DNA of 64,000 bases from Collimonas humicola (GTDB lineage: Bacteria; Pseudomonadota; Gammaproteobacteria; Burkholderiales; Burkholderiaceae_D). The notes below the pieces were generated by a model. That model ran no database searches. It was not told the DNA's origin and saw only the letters and a list, made by a program, of their open reading frames with translations. The stretch covers positions 186,001 to 250,000 of the forward strand of contig NZ_JAGQEE010000008.1 in assembly GCF_018304945.1 (NCBI RefSeq), in the 5' to 3' direction. The position numbers and the translations under genes are program-made. Positions 28,501 to 38,000 of this stretch are shown piece after piece. How positions within the stretch are numbered: position 1 is the first letter of the stretch; the number at the start of each line of letters is the position of its first letter.

Positions 28501-29026
28501 GATCGGCAGAGATATTGCCAAAATTATTGATGGTCAGGCCGTCGCCGCGAATGCCATAAGGACGAAAGAAGGCAGTGCCATCGACCAGCCTGCCGACAAT
28601 GCTGCCGTAATTGGTGATGCTGCTGCCGATGCCGGAAATATCCATGCCGGAATTGGAATTCGTGCCGGTGACCGTGCCGCGGTTAACGATGTCCCACACA
28701 AAACCGGCGGCGCCGACCAAGGCAGCGCCGGAAGGGTTGTTGGCGTTCACCGACGAACTAAGATTCACACCGTCGTTGATGACTGCCAAATTTCCCGTAG
28801 GGCTGCTGCTGGTCAGCACATATGGCGTGCTCTGATCGGTATCGATCACCACATTCGCCTGCGCCGACGCCACCAGCGGCGCCGCGCATAAAGCCAGGGC
28901 GACAGCGCCCAGGCCCACCGTGGCCACCGTGCTTGCGGCGCTCTTGCCGCGTGTTTTCGTGAGTTCGGAAACGGGCACCCATGCGCCCAGTATCTGGCTC
29001 CAGATAATGCGAAATACCTTGTTCAT
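25562..29026 (-). CDS. Autotransporter 2 (type Va) with Cys-containing repeat hinge
   Basis: An outer-membrane autotransporter of 1154 residues. The ESPR signal (MNKVFRIIWSQILGAW) and cleavage near ASAQ are followed by a passenger to about residue 730, built of short glycine/asparagine-rich beta-helix rungs (for example GRGIYATGGTLIVNEAGASI). The hinge contains tandem EPCTDDTKCKPEPPPP units with eight cysteines in four CX5C pairs, unusual for this class. The C-terminal barrel ends MKYSWK. The barrel and distal passenger match autotransporter 1 nearly throughout. Its own upstream element and terminator suggest an independent transcript. Adhesin/biofilm role inferred from class. Confidence 0.93.
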   Translation of the reverse strand: MNKVFRIIWSQILGAWVPVSELTKTRGKSAASTVATVGLGAVALALCAAPLVASAQANVVIDTDQSTPYVLTSSSPTGNLAVINDGVNLSSSVNANNPSGAALVGAAGFVWDIVNRGTVTGTNSNSGMDISGIGSSITNYGSIVGRLVDGTAFFRPYGIRGDGLTINNFGNISADRVAITNGAGGAASYLNILNQQGAVIRAEDSLTNPQSSMAILVSNAPLALRNEGTVSGQDAGVFVSGGTADIVNSGLIESRSANFGIALFGQDATMTSSIVNQSGGQIVASSPTSQTGRGIYATGGTLIVNEAGASIQGSNAAIYGEQTAAIAVDNAGTIDAGATGAGIFVQNDASIVNRAGAAITGNAGVSSWFGGKLNLVNEGQVTGNHGGTAFLPANNGRGNGVYVIRGDADITNAASGQIIGQGGTNYDEGNGIFVAGNGASRSKISNAGSIQGQVGIYFDNTNADVYNAGTITGNDAAAIIFSSNNDGGTNNLTLDTGSVLNGMVYGGIGAQNNLILEGTGSEDFDKFSDFQTLAMNGQDWTLNGTGQFDTRADINSGTLHVEGTLQAPITAVNSGGTLAGYGRVIGDVNNAGIIAPGSAGAGNSTFGALTIQGNYVGNGGKLLVNTFWGDDSSGTDKLVIDGCQPAIPGGGGGPLSIAASACSNPGSVNVSGDTGVIVKHAGGSGAQTNVGIQIVETLNGATTNPDAFVLDPASDGYRSGKNTIAAGGYDYRLKRGGNGGVADDWYLVSAAAPVEPPPEPCAAGARCEPEPPPPEPCTDDTKCKPEPPPPEPCTDDTKCKPEPPPPEPCTDDTKCKPEPPPPLPVDPVISPEVGAYFGNRQAASTMAVHTLHQRQGQAPGMTAEDAAGGIDGAAWARVEGQDISRESAGGSLDIEAKQRLIHVGADVLRFKDGGDGSFRVGVMGMYGTATTWSTNRTQLWSGDTLGTARGTVDGYNVGLYGTWYGNHDILSGPYVDTWLTAGRYNNTVGGAGLATEQYRSRTLTASIEGGYSFPIYDQDKTKLYLEPQAQIVYGRYRAGDFTEVGGTAVGGQNGSNVLTRLGVRLHGSSAVGPGPDMRPYGELNWWHGSQSAPSMTMDGNVFRDNLPRDRAEVKVGLQGQVTKAIAVSALLGVETDLGNYYAVKGQVGMKYSWK
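26565..26753. repeat. Tandem 48-bp repeat encoding the autotransporter 2 hinge
   Basis: One 45-bp and three 48-bp units (starts 26565, 26610, 26658, 26706), the last more diverged. The core TTGCACTTTGTATCATCGGT is identical in two units and one base different in the third. In frame on the minus strand each unit gives 16 residues, EPCTDDTKCKPEPPPP. Unit number could vary by slippage without breaking the frame. Confidence 0.9.
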
Positions 29027-29054
29027 TTTTCGTTCCTTGACAACTGTAAAATTT

Positions 29055-29102
29055 GACAGGAGCGATTATGTGGATTTAGTCCGTCGGTGGATATTTGACG
29101 AG
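29055..29102 (-). promoter_or_regulatory. Conserved upstream element of autotransporter 2
   Basis: GACAGGAGCGATTATGTGGA runs on into TTTAG (29055-29079), then GGATATTTGACGAG (29089-29102). On the minus strand CATAAT is a good -10 candidate inside the block, with no matching -35, which would suit an activator-dependent promoter. Confidence 0.5.
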
Positions 29103-29231
29103 TATGGAAATGGACATTCAAACAATCAGACAAATACGAAACATTGATAAATTTCGATAAAGGCAAAATCTTCGTTACGCGCCAGAAATTTCTAGAGCAA
29201 TACAAGCTCGCCAGGCCGTACCCAATCCCGC

Positions 29232-29271
29232 AAAAAAAGAGCGGGACACCCGAAAAAATCGCGCGCCCCGC
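29232..29271 (-). terminator. Terminator of autotransporter 3
   Basis: Same arrangement as behind autotransporter 2: minus-strand GCGGGGCGCGCG with CGGGTGTCCCGC and a T-rich tail. The flanking 140 bases are also near-identical to the 3' flank of autotransporter 2. Confidence 0.75.
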
Positions 29272-29313
29272 CTTTTCTTGCCGTCCAAGTCCGCTTAGGA
29301 CGATTTACGACAA

Positions 29314-31785
29314 TTACTTCCAGCTGTATTTCATGCCCACCTGACCCTTGACTGCGTAGTAGCTCCCCAGGTCGGTCTCCACCCCCAGCAGCGCCGATAC
29401 CGCGATCGCCTTCGTGACCTGTCCCTGCAGGCCGACCTTGACTTCCGCCCGGTCGCGCGGCAGGTTGTCGCGGAAGACGTTGCCGTCCATCGTCATCGAC
29501 GGCGCCGACTGGCTGCCATGCCACCAGTTCAGCTCGCCGTAGGGACGCATGTCCGGACCGGGACCATCCGCCGAGGAACCATGCAGGCGCACGCCCAGAC
29601 GCGTCAGCAGGTTGCTGCCGTTCTGGCCGCCGACCGTCGTCCCGCCGGCCTCCGTGAAATCGCCGGCGCGATAACGTCCGTAGACGATCTGCGCCTGCGG
29701 CTCCAGGTACAGCTTGGTCTTGTCCTGATCGTAGATCGGGAAGGAATAACCCCCTTCGATCGACGCGGTCAGCGTGCGCGAACGGTACTGCTCGGTCGCC
29801 AGGCCGGCGCCGCCCACCGTATTGTTGTAACGGCCTGCCGTCAGCCAGGTATCCACATACGGACCGGACAAGATGTCATGGTTGCCGTACCAGGTGCCGT
29901 ACAGGCCGAGGTTGTAGCCATCCACCGTCCCGCGTGCCGTGCCCAGCGTATCGCCCGACCACAACCGGGTATCGTTGTTCGACCAGGTCGTGGCAGTGCC
30001 GTACATGCCCATCACCCCAACGCGGAAACTGCCGTCGCCGCCATCCTTGAAGCGCAGCACATCCGCGCCGACATGGATCAGGCGTTGCTTCGCTTCGATA
30101 TCCAGGCTGCCGCCTGCGCTCTTGCGCGAAATGTCCTGGCCTTCCACCCACGCCCACGCCGCGCCGTCGATGCCGCCAGCGGCATCTTCCGCGCTCATGC
30201 CCGGCGCCTGGCCCTGGCGCTGGTGCAGCGTATGCACCGCCATTGTGGACGCTGCCTGGCGGTTGCCGAAATAGGCGCCGACTTCCGGGCTGATCACAGA
30301 AATCACAGGATCCACCGGCACCGGTGGAGGTTCAATGGGTTTATCCGGATCTACAGGAACCACAGGCGACACCAGGTACCAGTCGTCCGCCACGCCGCCA
30401 ATGCCGCCGCGCTTGAGGCGATAGTCGTAACCGCCGGCCGAAATCGTGTTCTTGCCGCTGCGATAGCCGTCCGAAGCCGGGTCCAATACAAATGCATCGG
30501 GATTGGTCGTGGCGCCATTCAAGGTCTCGACGATCCGGATACCGATATTGGTCTGCGCACCGTCGCCGCCGGCATGCTTGACCACCACGCCGGTATCGCC
30601 CGATACATGGCCGCTGCCGCCTGGGCTGCACGCGTCATGCGGGGCGACAAGGCCAGAACCGCCGCCAGGGCAGGCGCCATCGATGATCAGCTTGTCAGTG
30701 GCTGCGCTATCGTCCCCCCAAATCGTGTTAATGATCATTTTCCCGTTGTTGCCGACAAGATTGTTGACGGTCAGGGTCTTGAAAATACCGTCGGAAACAA
30801 AGTTCAAGCTGCCACCATTGCTCAATTCCAGTTTATCGATGGCCTGGACACCGTTCTCCATGACGTTGACGGTGCCGCCATTGTCGGCATTGAGCTGGCT
30901 AGCCCTGGCGCCGCCATGCAGATTGACGCTGCCGCCGTTATTGACCAGGGTGCGCTTCGAGGTTGCGCCATCGTAGACGTTCTGCACACCGCCATTGACC
31001 GAGACATCGTTCGCGATGCCACTCTTATAGATATTCTGTGTACCGCCGTTATTGACAATCGTGTTATTGGCCTGACCGGAATATACGTTCTGCATGCCGC
31101 CGCTGTTGATCTTTGCATGATTGGCCGTGCCGCCCGTATCCACCACTTGATCAGCTCCGGCGTTGATCGTCGTATAGTTGGCCGTGCTGCCGCGGCCTCG
31201 CACTACCTGGGCGCCGCCGTTGAGCGTGGTATTGATTGCAGAGCCAGAAACGACATCTTGCATGCCGCCGGCGTTGACAACCGTGTCCGTCGCCACCGCT
31301 GGACCACCGCCAGGATCGCCCATCCAGGTGACCGTGTCGTCAATCATCTGGATACCGCCGTCGATGACGGTATCTGTGACACGGCTACCCGAATACACCA
31401 TCTGCTGACCGCCGGTTTCTATGGTCGTATTTTCTATGTCGGTGCCGCCGCCCGCGGTACCGTACAGTTCCATGATGCCGCCATCGAGAATAAAGATATC
31501 CGCTCCGCCGAGGACAACGTCCTGCCAGACGACCGGGAGTCCTTCTATAAAAATAGGAATGCCTGCCACGGAAGCAGCACTATCAGCGAAATTATCGACT
31601 GTCGCATATGCGCTATTTGCGGCGCTAAAGCCGGTGCTCAGCAATGCCGCCGCCATCAGCGCATGTGAACATTGCCTGCCCCTGCGATTGACACTTGCTT
31701 TCTTTTTGCAGCCTCTGACCAGTTCAGATACTGCAATCCAGGCCGCCAAAGTCTGGCTCCAGATAGTTCTAAAGACGGTATTCAT
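29314..31785 (-). CDS. Autotransporter 3 (type Va) with AIDA-like repeat passenger
   Basis: An outer-membrane autotransporter of 823 residues. The ESPR-like start MNTVFRTIWSQTLAAW leads into a longer basic stretch and a hydrophobic core ending near NSAYA. The passenger (about 65-350) is made of AIDA-type repeats of roughly 19 residues (NSGGMQNVYSGQANNTIVNN and variants), the pattern of self-associating adhesins. From about residue 370 it joins the module shared with autotransporters 1 and 2, with a short Pro linker (KPIEPPPVPVDP) and barrel. The upstream region keeps only part of the conserved element. Adhesin/autoaggregation role inferred from the repeats. Confidence 0.92.
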   Translation of the reverse strand: MNTVFRTIWSQTLAAWIAVSELVRGCKKKASVNRRGRQCSHALMAAALLSTGFSAANSAYATVDNFADSAASVAGIPIFIEGLPVVWQDVVLGGADIFILDGGIMELYGTAGGGTDIENTTIETGGQQMVYSGSRVTDTVIDGGIQMIDDTVTWMGDPGGGPAVATDTVVNAGGMQDVVSGSAINTTLNGGAQVVRGRGSTANYTTINAGADQVVDTGGTANHAKINSGGMQNVYSGQANNTIVNNGGTQNIYKSGIANDVSVNGGVQNVYDGATSKRTLVNNGGSVNLHGGARASQLNADNGGTVNVMENGVQAIDKLELSNGGSLNFVSDGIFKTLTVNNLVGNNGKMIINTIWGDDSAATDKLIIDGACPGGGSGLVAPHDACSPGGSGHVSGDTGVVVKHAGGDGAQTNIGIRIVETLNGATTNPDAFVLDPASDGYRSGKNTISAGGYDYRLKRGGIGGVADDWYLVSPVVPVDPDKPIEPPPVPVDPVISVISPEVGAYFGNRQAASTMAVHTLHQRQGQAPGMSAEDAAGGIDGAAWAWVEGQDISRKSAGGSLDIEAKQRLIHVGADVLRFKDGGDGSFRVGVMGMYGTATTWSNNDTRLWSGDTLGTARGTVDGYNLGLYGTWYGNHDILSGPYVDTWLTAGRYNNTVGGAGLATEQYRSRTLTASIEGGYSFPIYDQDKTKLYLEPQAQIVYGRYRAGDFTEAGGTTVGGQNGSNLLTRLGVRLHGSSADGPGPDMRPYGELNWWHGSQSAPSMTMDGNVFRDNLPRDRAEVKVGLQGQVTKAIAVSALLGVETDLGSYYAVKGQVGMKYSWK

Positions 31786-31804
31786 TCATCGCTCCTTTGC
31801 ATTT

Positions 31805-31829
31805 ACCAAGGAGAAATTATGTTGATCCG
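31805..31829 (-). promoter_or_regulatory. Weak copy of the autotransporter upstream element (autotransporter 3)
   Basis: ACCAAGGAGAAATTATGTTG followed by ATCCG aligns with the block at 29055-29079 and keeps the minus-strand CATAAT. The distal GATATTGG block is not seen. Confidence 0.35.
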
Positions 31830-31978
31830 ACCTGTGCTTTTATATAAGGCAGGGATTAAACAATCTATAAAAAAAATTGCGTCTGCCTTGGAAAACAGAT
31901 TCCGTTGTGGAGAAACACAATGACTTGCACGCGCCAGACTTCCAACCCGATCAGGCGCGCTTCAGCGTATGCGATATC

Positions 31979-32015
31979 AAAAAAAACGAGGCGCCCGAAT
32001 CATCGAGCGCCCCGC
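31979..32015 (-). terminator. Terminator of autotransporter 4
   Basis: On the minus strand GGGGCGCTCGA and TCGGGCGCCTC pair around ATGAT and are followed by GTTTTTTTT, about 55 bases after the stop. Confidence 0.8.
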
Positions 32016-32067
32016 TATGGATTACTACCCTACTACCTCAGTACGTTAAGGTTGAGATAACCGGCCA

Positions 32068-35000
32068 TTACTTCCAGGTGTATTTCACCCCCACTTGCCC
32101 CCCTACCGAGCGGTAATTGCCCGCACCGGTTTCGACGCTCAAGGAACCCCAGGCCGAGACGTTCTTGCTCAGTTGCCCCTGCAGGCCTATCTTGGTTTCC
32201 AGACGGTCGGACGGTTGCTTGTCGTTGAACGTATTGTTGTTCATCATTACGTTTTGCGTCGCCGGGCCATGCTTCCAGTTCTCTTCGATAAACGGATTGA
32301 TCTGGTGATCGCTGCCGATGTTGAAGCTGCCGTTGAGGCGTACGCCAAGACGGGTCATGACGCTGTTGCCGGACAGGCCCGAGATCATGGTGCCGTTGGC
32401 AGTGTGATCCGGGGCGCGGTAGTTGGAGTAGATCACCTGTGCTTGCGGCACGATGGAAACCTTGCTCTGGCCATTGTCGAACAACGAGAAGGCATAACCG
32501 CCTTCCAGCGAAGCGCTCATGACGTGCGAACGGTAGCTGTCGCTCTGGGTGCCTGCGCCGCCGACCGTGTTGCTGAAGGCGCCGTAGTTGATCCAGGCAT
32601 CCGCATACGGGCCGGTGCTGGTATCGCGATTGCCGTACCAGGTGCCGTACAGGCCGACGCCGTAGCCTTCGACCTTGCCGCTGGCGGTGACGTCCTGGCC
32701 CAGGATGCGGCCGGTGGAGCGGGTGGTGTTGCTGCCGTAGCCGGCCATGGCGCCAATCCGCACGCTGCCTTCGCCGCCGTCCGAGAAACGGAACACATCG
32801 GCGCCGCCATGGATCAGGCTGCCTGAGTTCTCGATGCGCAGGCCGCCGACGCCGTCGCCGCGGTTCTGGCTGCCTTCGACACGCACCCAGGCGTTGCCGT
32901 CAACCGCTGGAACGCCGGTTTGCGCGGTCGCACCTGCGCCCTGGCCCTGACGATCATGCAAGGTATGCGTGAACATCGACGTGGCCGCGGTACGGGCGCC
33001 GAAGTAGGCGCCGACTTCCGGCGAAATGACATCGGTTTCCGGCGACGGCAGCACAGGCTTCTCGCCAGGATCTCCACCGCCGTCACCGCCACCGTCGCCC
33101 GGATTTGGCTGGGTAACCGGATCGACAGGCTTGATAGCCGAGACCAGATACCAGTCATCCGCCACGCCGCCATTGCCGCCGCGCTTGAGGCTGTAATCGT
33201 AGCCGCCCGCCGACAGCGTGCCGACGCCGCTGCGGTAGCCGGTCGAATGCGCATCGAGCTTGAACGCATCCGCGTTGGTGGTGCCGCCGTTGGCGGTCTG
33301 CACCACCTGGATGCCGACGTTGGTCTGCTCGCCGGCGCCGCCGGCTTGCTTGACGATCAGGCCGGTATCGCCGGAAGCGTGGCCGCCGTCGATCACCAGC
33401 TTGTCGGTGGCCGAGTTATCGCCGCCGAACTCGGTGTTGATGACGACCGTGCCATTGTTGCCGACGTAGTCGCCCTTGACCACCAGCTGGTTGCCCACCT
33501 GGCCGCCGGCCAGGTTGATCGTGCCGCTGTTGCTCAGGCCGTTGGCCAGCGTGAAGGTGCCAGCAGCGTCGCTGGCATGGCCGGCCAGCGCGTTCAATGC
33601 GCTGATCGTGCCGGCGTTGCTGACGTGGCCGCTGACGGTGCCGAGGCCGGCCAGCGTCGCGCCATTGGCGACCGCGACATCGCCTGCGCCCGGCGCGCCG
33701 AGCGTGCCGTTGGCGATCAGGGTGCCGGCGTCGATGCTGGTCGTGCCGGAGTAAGCCAGGTTGTCGCCCGCCGTCAGCGTGCCGTTGCCGGCCTTGGTGA
33801 AATTGCCGGCGCCGGTGACGGCGTTGGCAATGCTCCAGTCTGTAGCGGTGTTGACCACCAGGTCACCGCCGTTGCTGACGCTGGCGCTACCCAGATTGGC
33901 GGCGTCGGCCACGGTCAGGGTGGCGCCGGCGTCGATATCGAAGGCGCCGCTGAAAGCACTGTTGTTGCCCAATGCAGCAATCGAGGTCGCTGTATCCAGA
34001 TGCACCGAGCCGTTACCCGACAGCGCATTGCCGAAGACGCCGGTTGCACCGTTCAATTGCAAGCTGCCGTCGTTGGCGATAGCGCCGCTGCCCAGGCCTT
34101 GCACATCGTTCAACACCGCGCTCGCAGCAGCAGCGATGGAGGTCGCTGCCGACAGGCCGGCGTTAGCGCCGTCTACCGTCAAAGTGCCGCCTGCCAGGTT
34201 CAACTGGCCGGCGCCCTTCAGGGCGCCGTCGCTGACACCGCCGTTGGCGATGGTGAGCGCGCCGCCGTTGAGGTCCAGCGTGGAACCTGCGGCGCCGGTC
34301 AAGGCGCCGATGGCCTGGCTGTGACCAGCCATGTCGACTGTTGCGGCGTTAGCGATATGCAATGCCGAGGTCTGGCCCAGCGCATTGTTATTGGCCAGCA
34401 GCAGCGTGCCCGAACGCACATCGGTAGCGCCGGTGTAGTCGTTGCTGCCGTTCGACAGCGACACGGTGTTGCCCGCGCCGGTGTCGATCGCCAGGTCGCC
34501 GCTGCCGGTCAGCTTGGCGCTGAGGTCGCCGGCGGCGCCGCTGGCGCCTTCCCTGTTCGCCAGGATCAAGGCGTCGCTGCCCGTACCTTGCAGGTCGAGC
34601 TGCTTCAAGCCGTAGCCGACGTACAAGCCGTCTTGCGCCGTGCCGGTCATCAGGCGATAGTCGTAGGTTGCTTCCGCCACCTTGCTGCCGCCCTGGGTGA
34701 TATCGACCTGCTGGGCGTCCGAGATCACATTGCCGTGCTGGTCGACCAGCGCAATGCTGCCGGCGGTGCCAGTGACCGTGCCGTTGCTCTTGACCAGCTG
34801 CACCATGACTTCCTGGTCGTCCTGCGCCAGCAGGTTGAGGGTGGTGTCGACGATAGGCGCGTCGTTGTCCAGGCCGCCGTCCGGCAGCTTGATCTGCACC
34901 GTGCCGGCGTCCATCACATTGAGGTTGCCGGAAGTGGCGACCGTGCCTGCCGCGACATTGTCGGACGGGATCGTCACATCGAAGACCGCCGTGCCGCCAT

Positions 35001-38000
35001 TGAAGGCCAGCCCGCCGATCTGCTGGGCGCCATTGCCTACAGTCGTGGTGCTGCCAGCGCCCAGGTTCAGCGTGGCATGGGTCAGCGCGGCGGTGTTGTC
35101 GGCTGCCAGGTTAAAGGTGCTGTCGCTCAGGTTGACCTTGCCGGCAAACGCATTACCGACATTGCCAGTGAAATCGAACGCGTTGCCGCCGGCGTTGACG
35201 TTCACCACGCCGATACCGGCCAGGGTGTTGTTGAGCGCGCCCAGGTTGACGTTCAGCGTGCTGCTGCCGTCGATTGACAACGTACCGACATCGCTGCCGT
35301 TGTCGCCCAGCTTGAGTGCGGTATCCAAGGTCAGGCTGGAGCCGTTCTTGAGGTTCATCTGCTCGAAGTTCTGGAACACGCTGGCATCGCTCAGCGTATG
35401 GCTATGGCCATCGAAGTTCAATGCGTCAGTACCTGCGCCGAGGCCGCCGTCCAGCGAAGTGAACGTCTGGCCGTTGCCCTTCAGGGTGAACGTGTTGGAG
35501 CCCGAACCGGCCGCCACAGTCGTCACGCTGGCAGTGCCATCGAGTTCGACCGTGTTGCTGCCGTTGCCCAGGACGATCGCACCGCTCACCTGAGCGCCGT
35601 CCGCTACTGTCACAGCGTTGTTGCCGTTACCAGCCGTCATCGTGCCGTTGAGCTGGCCGCCAGTCGCTACTGTCAGCGTGTTATTGCCATTGCCGGCGCT
35701 GATCGCGCCGTCGAGGACGCCGCTGTTGGTGACGGTGTTGTTGGCGCCGTTCAGGGCGACCGCGCCGCGAATAGTCGCCCCCGCCGCATTCGTCAGCGCC
35801 ATGCTGTTGCTGCCGAAGGTGAACGCGTCATGCGCCGCATCGACTGCCTGGATCGTACCGGTGTTGGTGAAGCTGGTCGCCGCGCCGGTATTGACCACCG
35901 CCGCGGTCGTGCTCTGGGAAGTGAGCACGCCGGACTGCGTGACCGCCGCCGTGGTGCCGCCGATCACCAGCGCTTCGCCACCGGCCGCGTTGGCGATGTT
36001 GACGCTGGCGCCGCTGTTGACGGTGCCGCTGGTGTTGGTGACGATACCGTGACCGCCGGCTGCATTGGCTGTGATGACCAGCGCCGCCGAATCGGACATA
36101 TCCAGGTCCTTGTCGGTCATCGAGCCGTCGGCATGCATGAAAGCGATACCCGCGCCGCTGCCGTTGACCGTGATGGCGCCGCTGTTGGTCTGCGCCAGCG
36201 TGTTGCCGGTACGGATGCCGGCGCCGTTGGCCACCGTGAAGTTCACGTTGTTCAACTGCATGCCGGCGATTTCCGCCTGGTTCTCGATGCCGTTGCCGGA
36301 ACCGGTGACGTTGATGGTGGCGCCGTCGGCCGTCAGGCCGGCTGCGCCGGCGCCGATCAGCACACCGTGCGCCGTGCCCTGGGCGGTGACCGTCGCCACG
36401 CCCGAACCGACCAGGTTCAAGGACGCATCCTGGCCCAGCTTGATCGCCGCTTCGCCGCCGGTCGCGACAATGCTGCCGCCGGTATTGTTGATGACCGAAT
36501 TGGCTCCTTCCACATAGACAGCGACGCCGTCCACCGAGATATTGCCTTGATTTTGCAGCTGGCCGCCCAGCACCTTGATGCCGGTGTTGCCGCTGCCGGC
36601 GGTCATCGTGATATTGCCGTTGTTGACCAGCTTGCCGGCGTTCTGGCTGACCAGCGCAGTGGCGCCGGACAGGCCCGAAGTCAGGGTGGCGTTGTTGATC
36701 AGCTGGGCATCGGTATCGGTGGCAATCACGTTGCCGGCCAGATCGTATTCGTTGCCGTCAACCACGCCGGCAACCGCACCGTTGCCGGTCAGGCTGATGT
36801 TCACGCCTGCCTGCAAGGTGGCGTGCGCGCCGCCGGAGACCGCGACCGCGCTGGCATTCTGGCCGGCCACATCGAACTGGCTGCCGCTGGCCACGTCCAC
36901 CGTGGTGCCGGCGCCGGACGCGGCAATCCCTTTGGCGCCGATGCCGGAGGTACGCAAGTTCGTCACGCCGCCCAGGCTCGCGCCATTGTCCAGGCGGAAC
37001 AGGGTCGAATTGGCGCCGCTGGCGTCCAGCACCGTGCCTGGCGCCACATTGGCGTTGACCGAGGAACCCGCGCCATTGAGGCGGAAGGCGATCTGGTCGG
37101 TCACGCCGCTGCCGGCGGCGGCGAATTTCGGCACCGCCGTGCCGGACAGGTTGACCGTTGCGCCATTGGCCGCTTCGACGCCGATGGCGCCCTGGCCCTG
37201 CATGTCGATCTCGCCGGCCGTCATGTTGACCGTCACCGCCGAACCGTCGGCCGAAATGCCTGTGGTGCGATTGGCGTTGCTGCCGCCTGCCAGGATCAGG
37301 TTGCCCGAATTGTTCAGCGTGGTCGCTGCGCTGGTGGAACTGGCTACCAGGCCGATGCCGCCGTTGTTCATCGTGATATTGCCGGTGTTGGCGCCGGTCG
37401 AACCTTCATCCACCGCGATGCCGGTGGCGTTGGCGCCGGTGAAGACGATGTTGCCGGAGTTGGTCAGCGAGGCGCCGTTCTTGGCGATATAGCCGGTCAC
37501 GCCGTCCAGGGACGAATTGAGGGTCGCACCCGCCGTCAGGCTGGTGGTCGTGTCGATCGCGCCGCTGGCGTTGCCCGCCAGGTCATGTCCCTGGCCGTCG
37601 ACCACCGCCGCGGTGGCGTTGGCCTGGTTCAGGTTGATGGTGGCCGTATTGGCAATCGTGCCCTGCGCGCCGCCTTCGACCAGCACGCCGGTGGCGCCGT
37701 CGCCGGTCAGGTTGATGGTCATGCCGCCGGAGTTGAAATGGCTGGCGTTGCCGCTGGCGGCATCTTTACCAGTGACGACCACGGCAACAGAATCTTTACC
37801 CGAAGCGGTAAGCTGTGAAGCCGCACCGGCGCCGCCGGTGAAGCCGGCGCCTGCCGCCATGCGGAACAGGGTCGAGCCTTCGCTCGAGACATCCTGCGTA
37901 CCGGTGCCGGTGTTGGTGATGGTCGCAGTCGGGCCGTAGACAAAGTAGCCGATCTGGTTGCTGCCCGATGTGAAGTTGACTGCGCCGTTGCCGCTGATGG

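Noticed and set aside
29518-31668. 716-codon plus-strand open frame opposite autotransporter 3
   Set aside because: Mirror of the repetitive autotransporter coding; the minus strand has signal peptide, repeats and barrel. Similar mirrors exist opposite autotransporters 1 and 2.
32920-37818. Long plus-strand frames (785 and 806 codons) opposite the giant autotransporter
   Set aside because: Generated by the repetitive GC-rich passenger codons; no start signals or recognisable domains.
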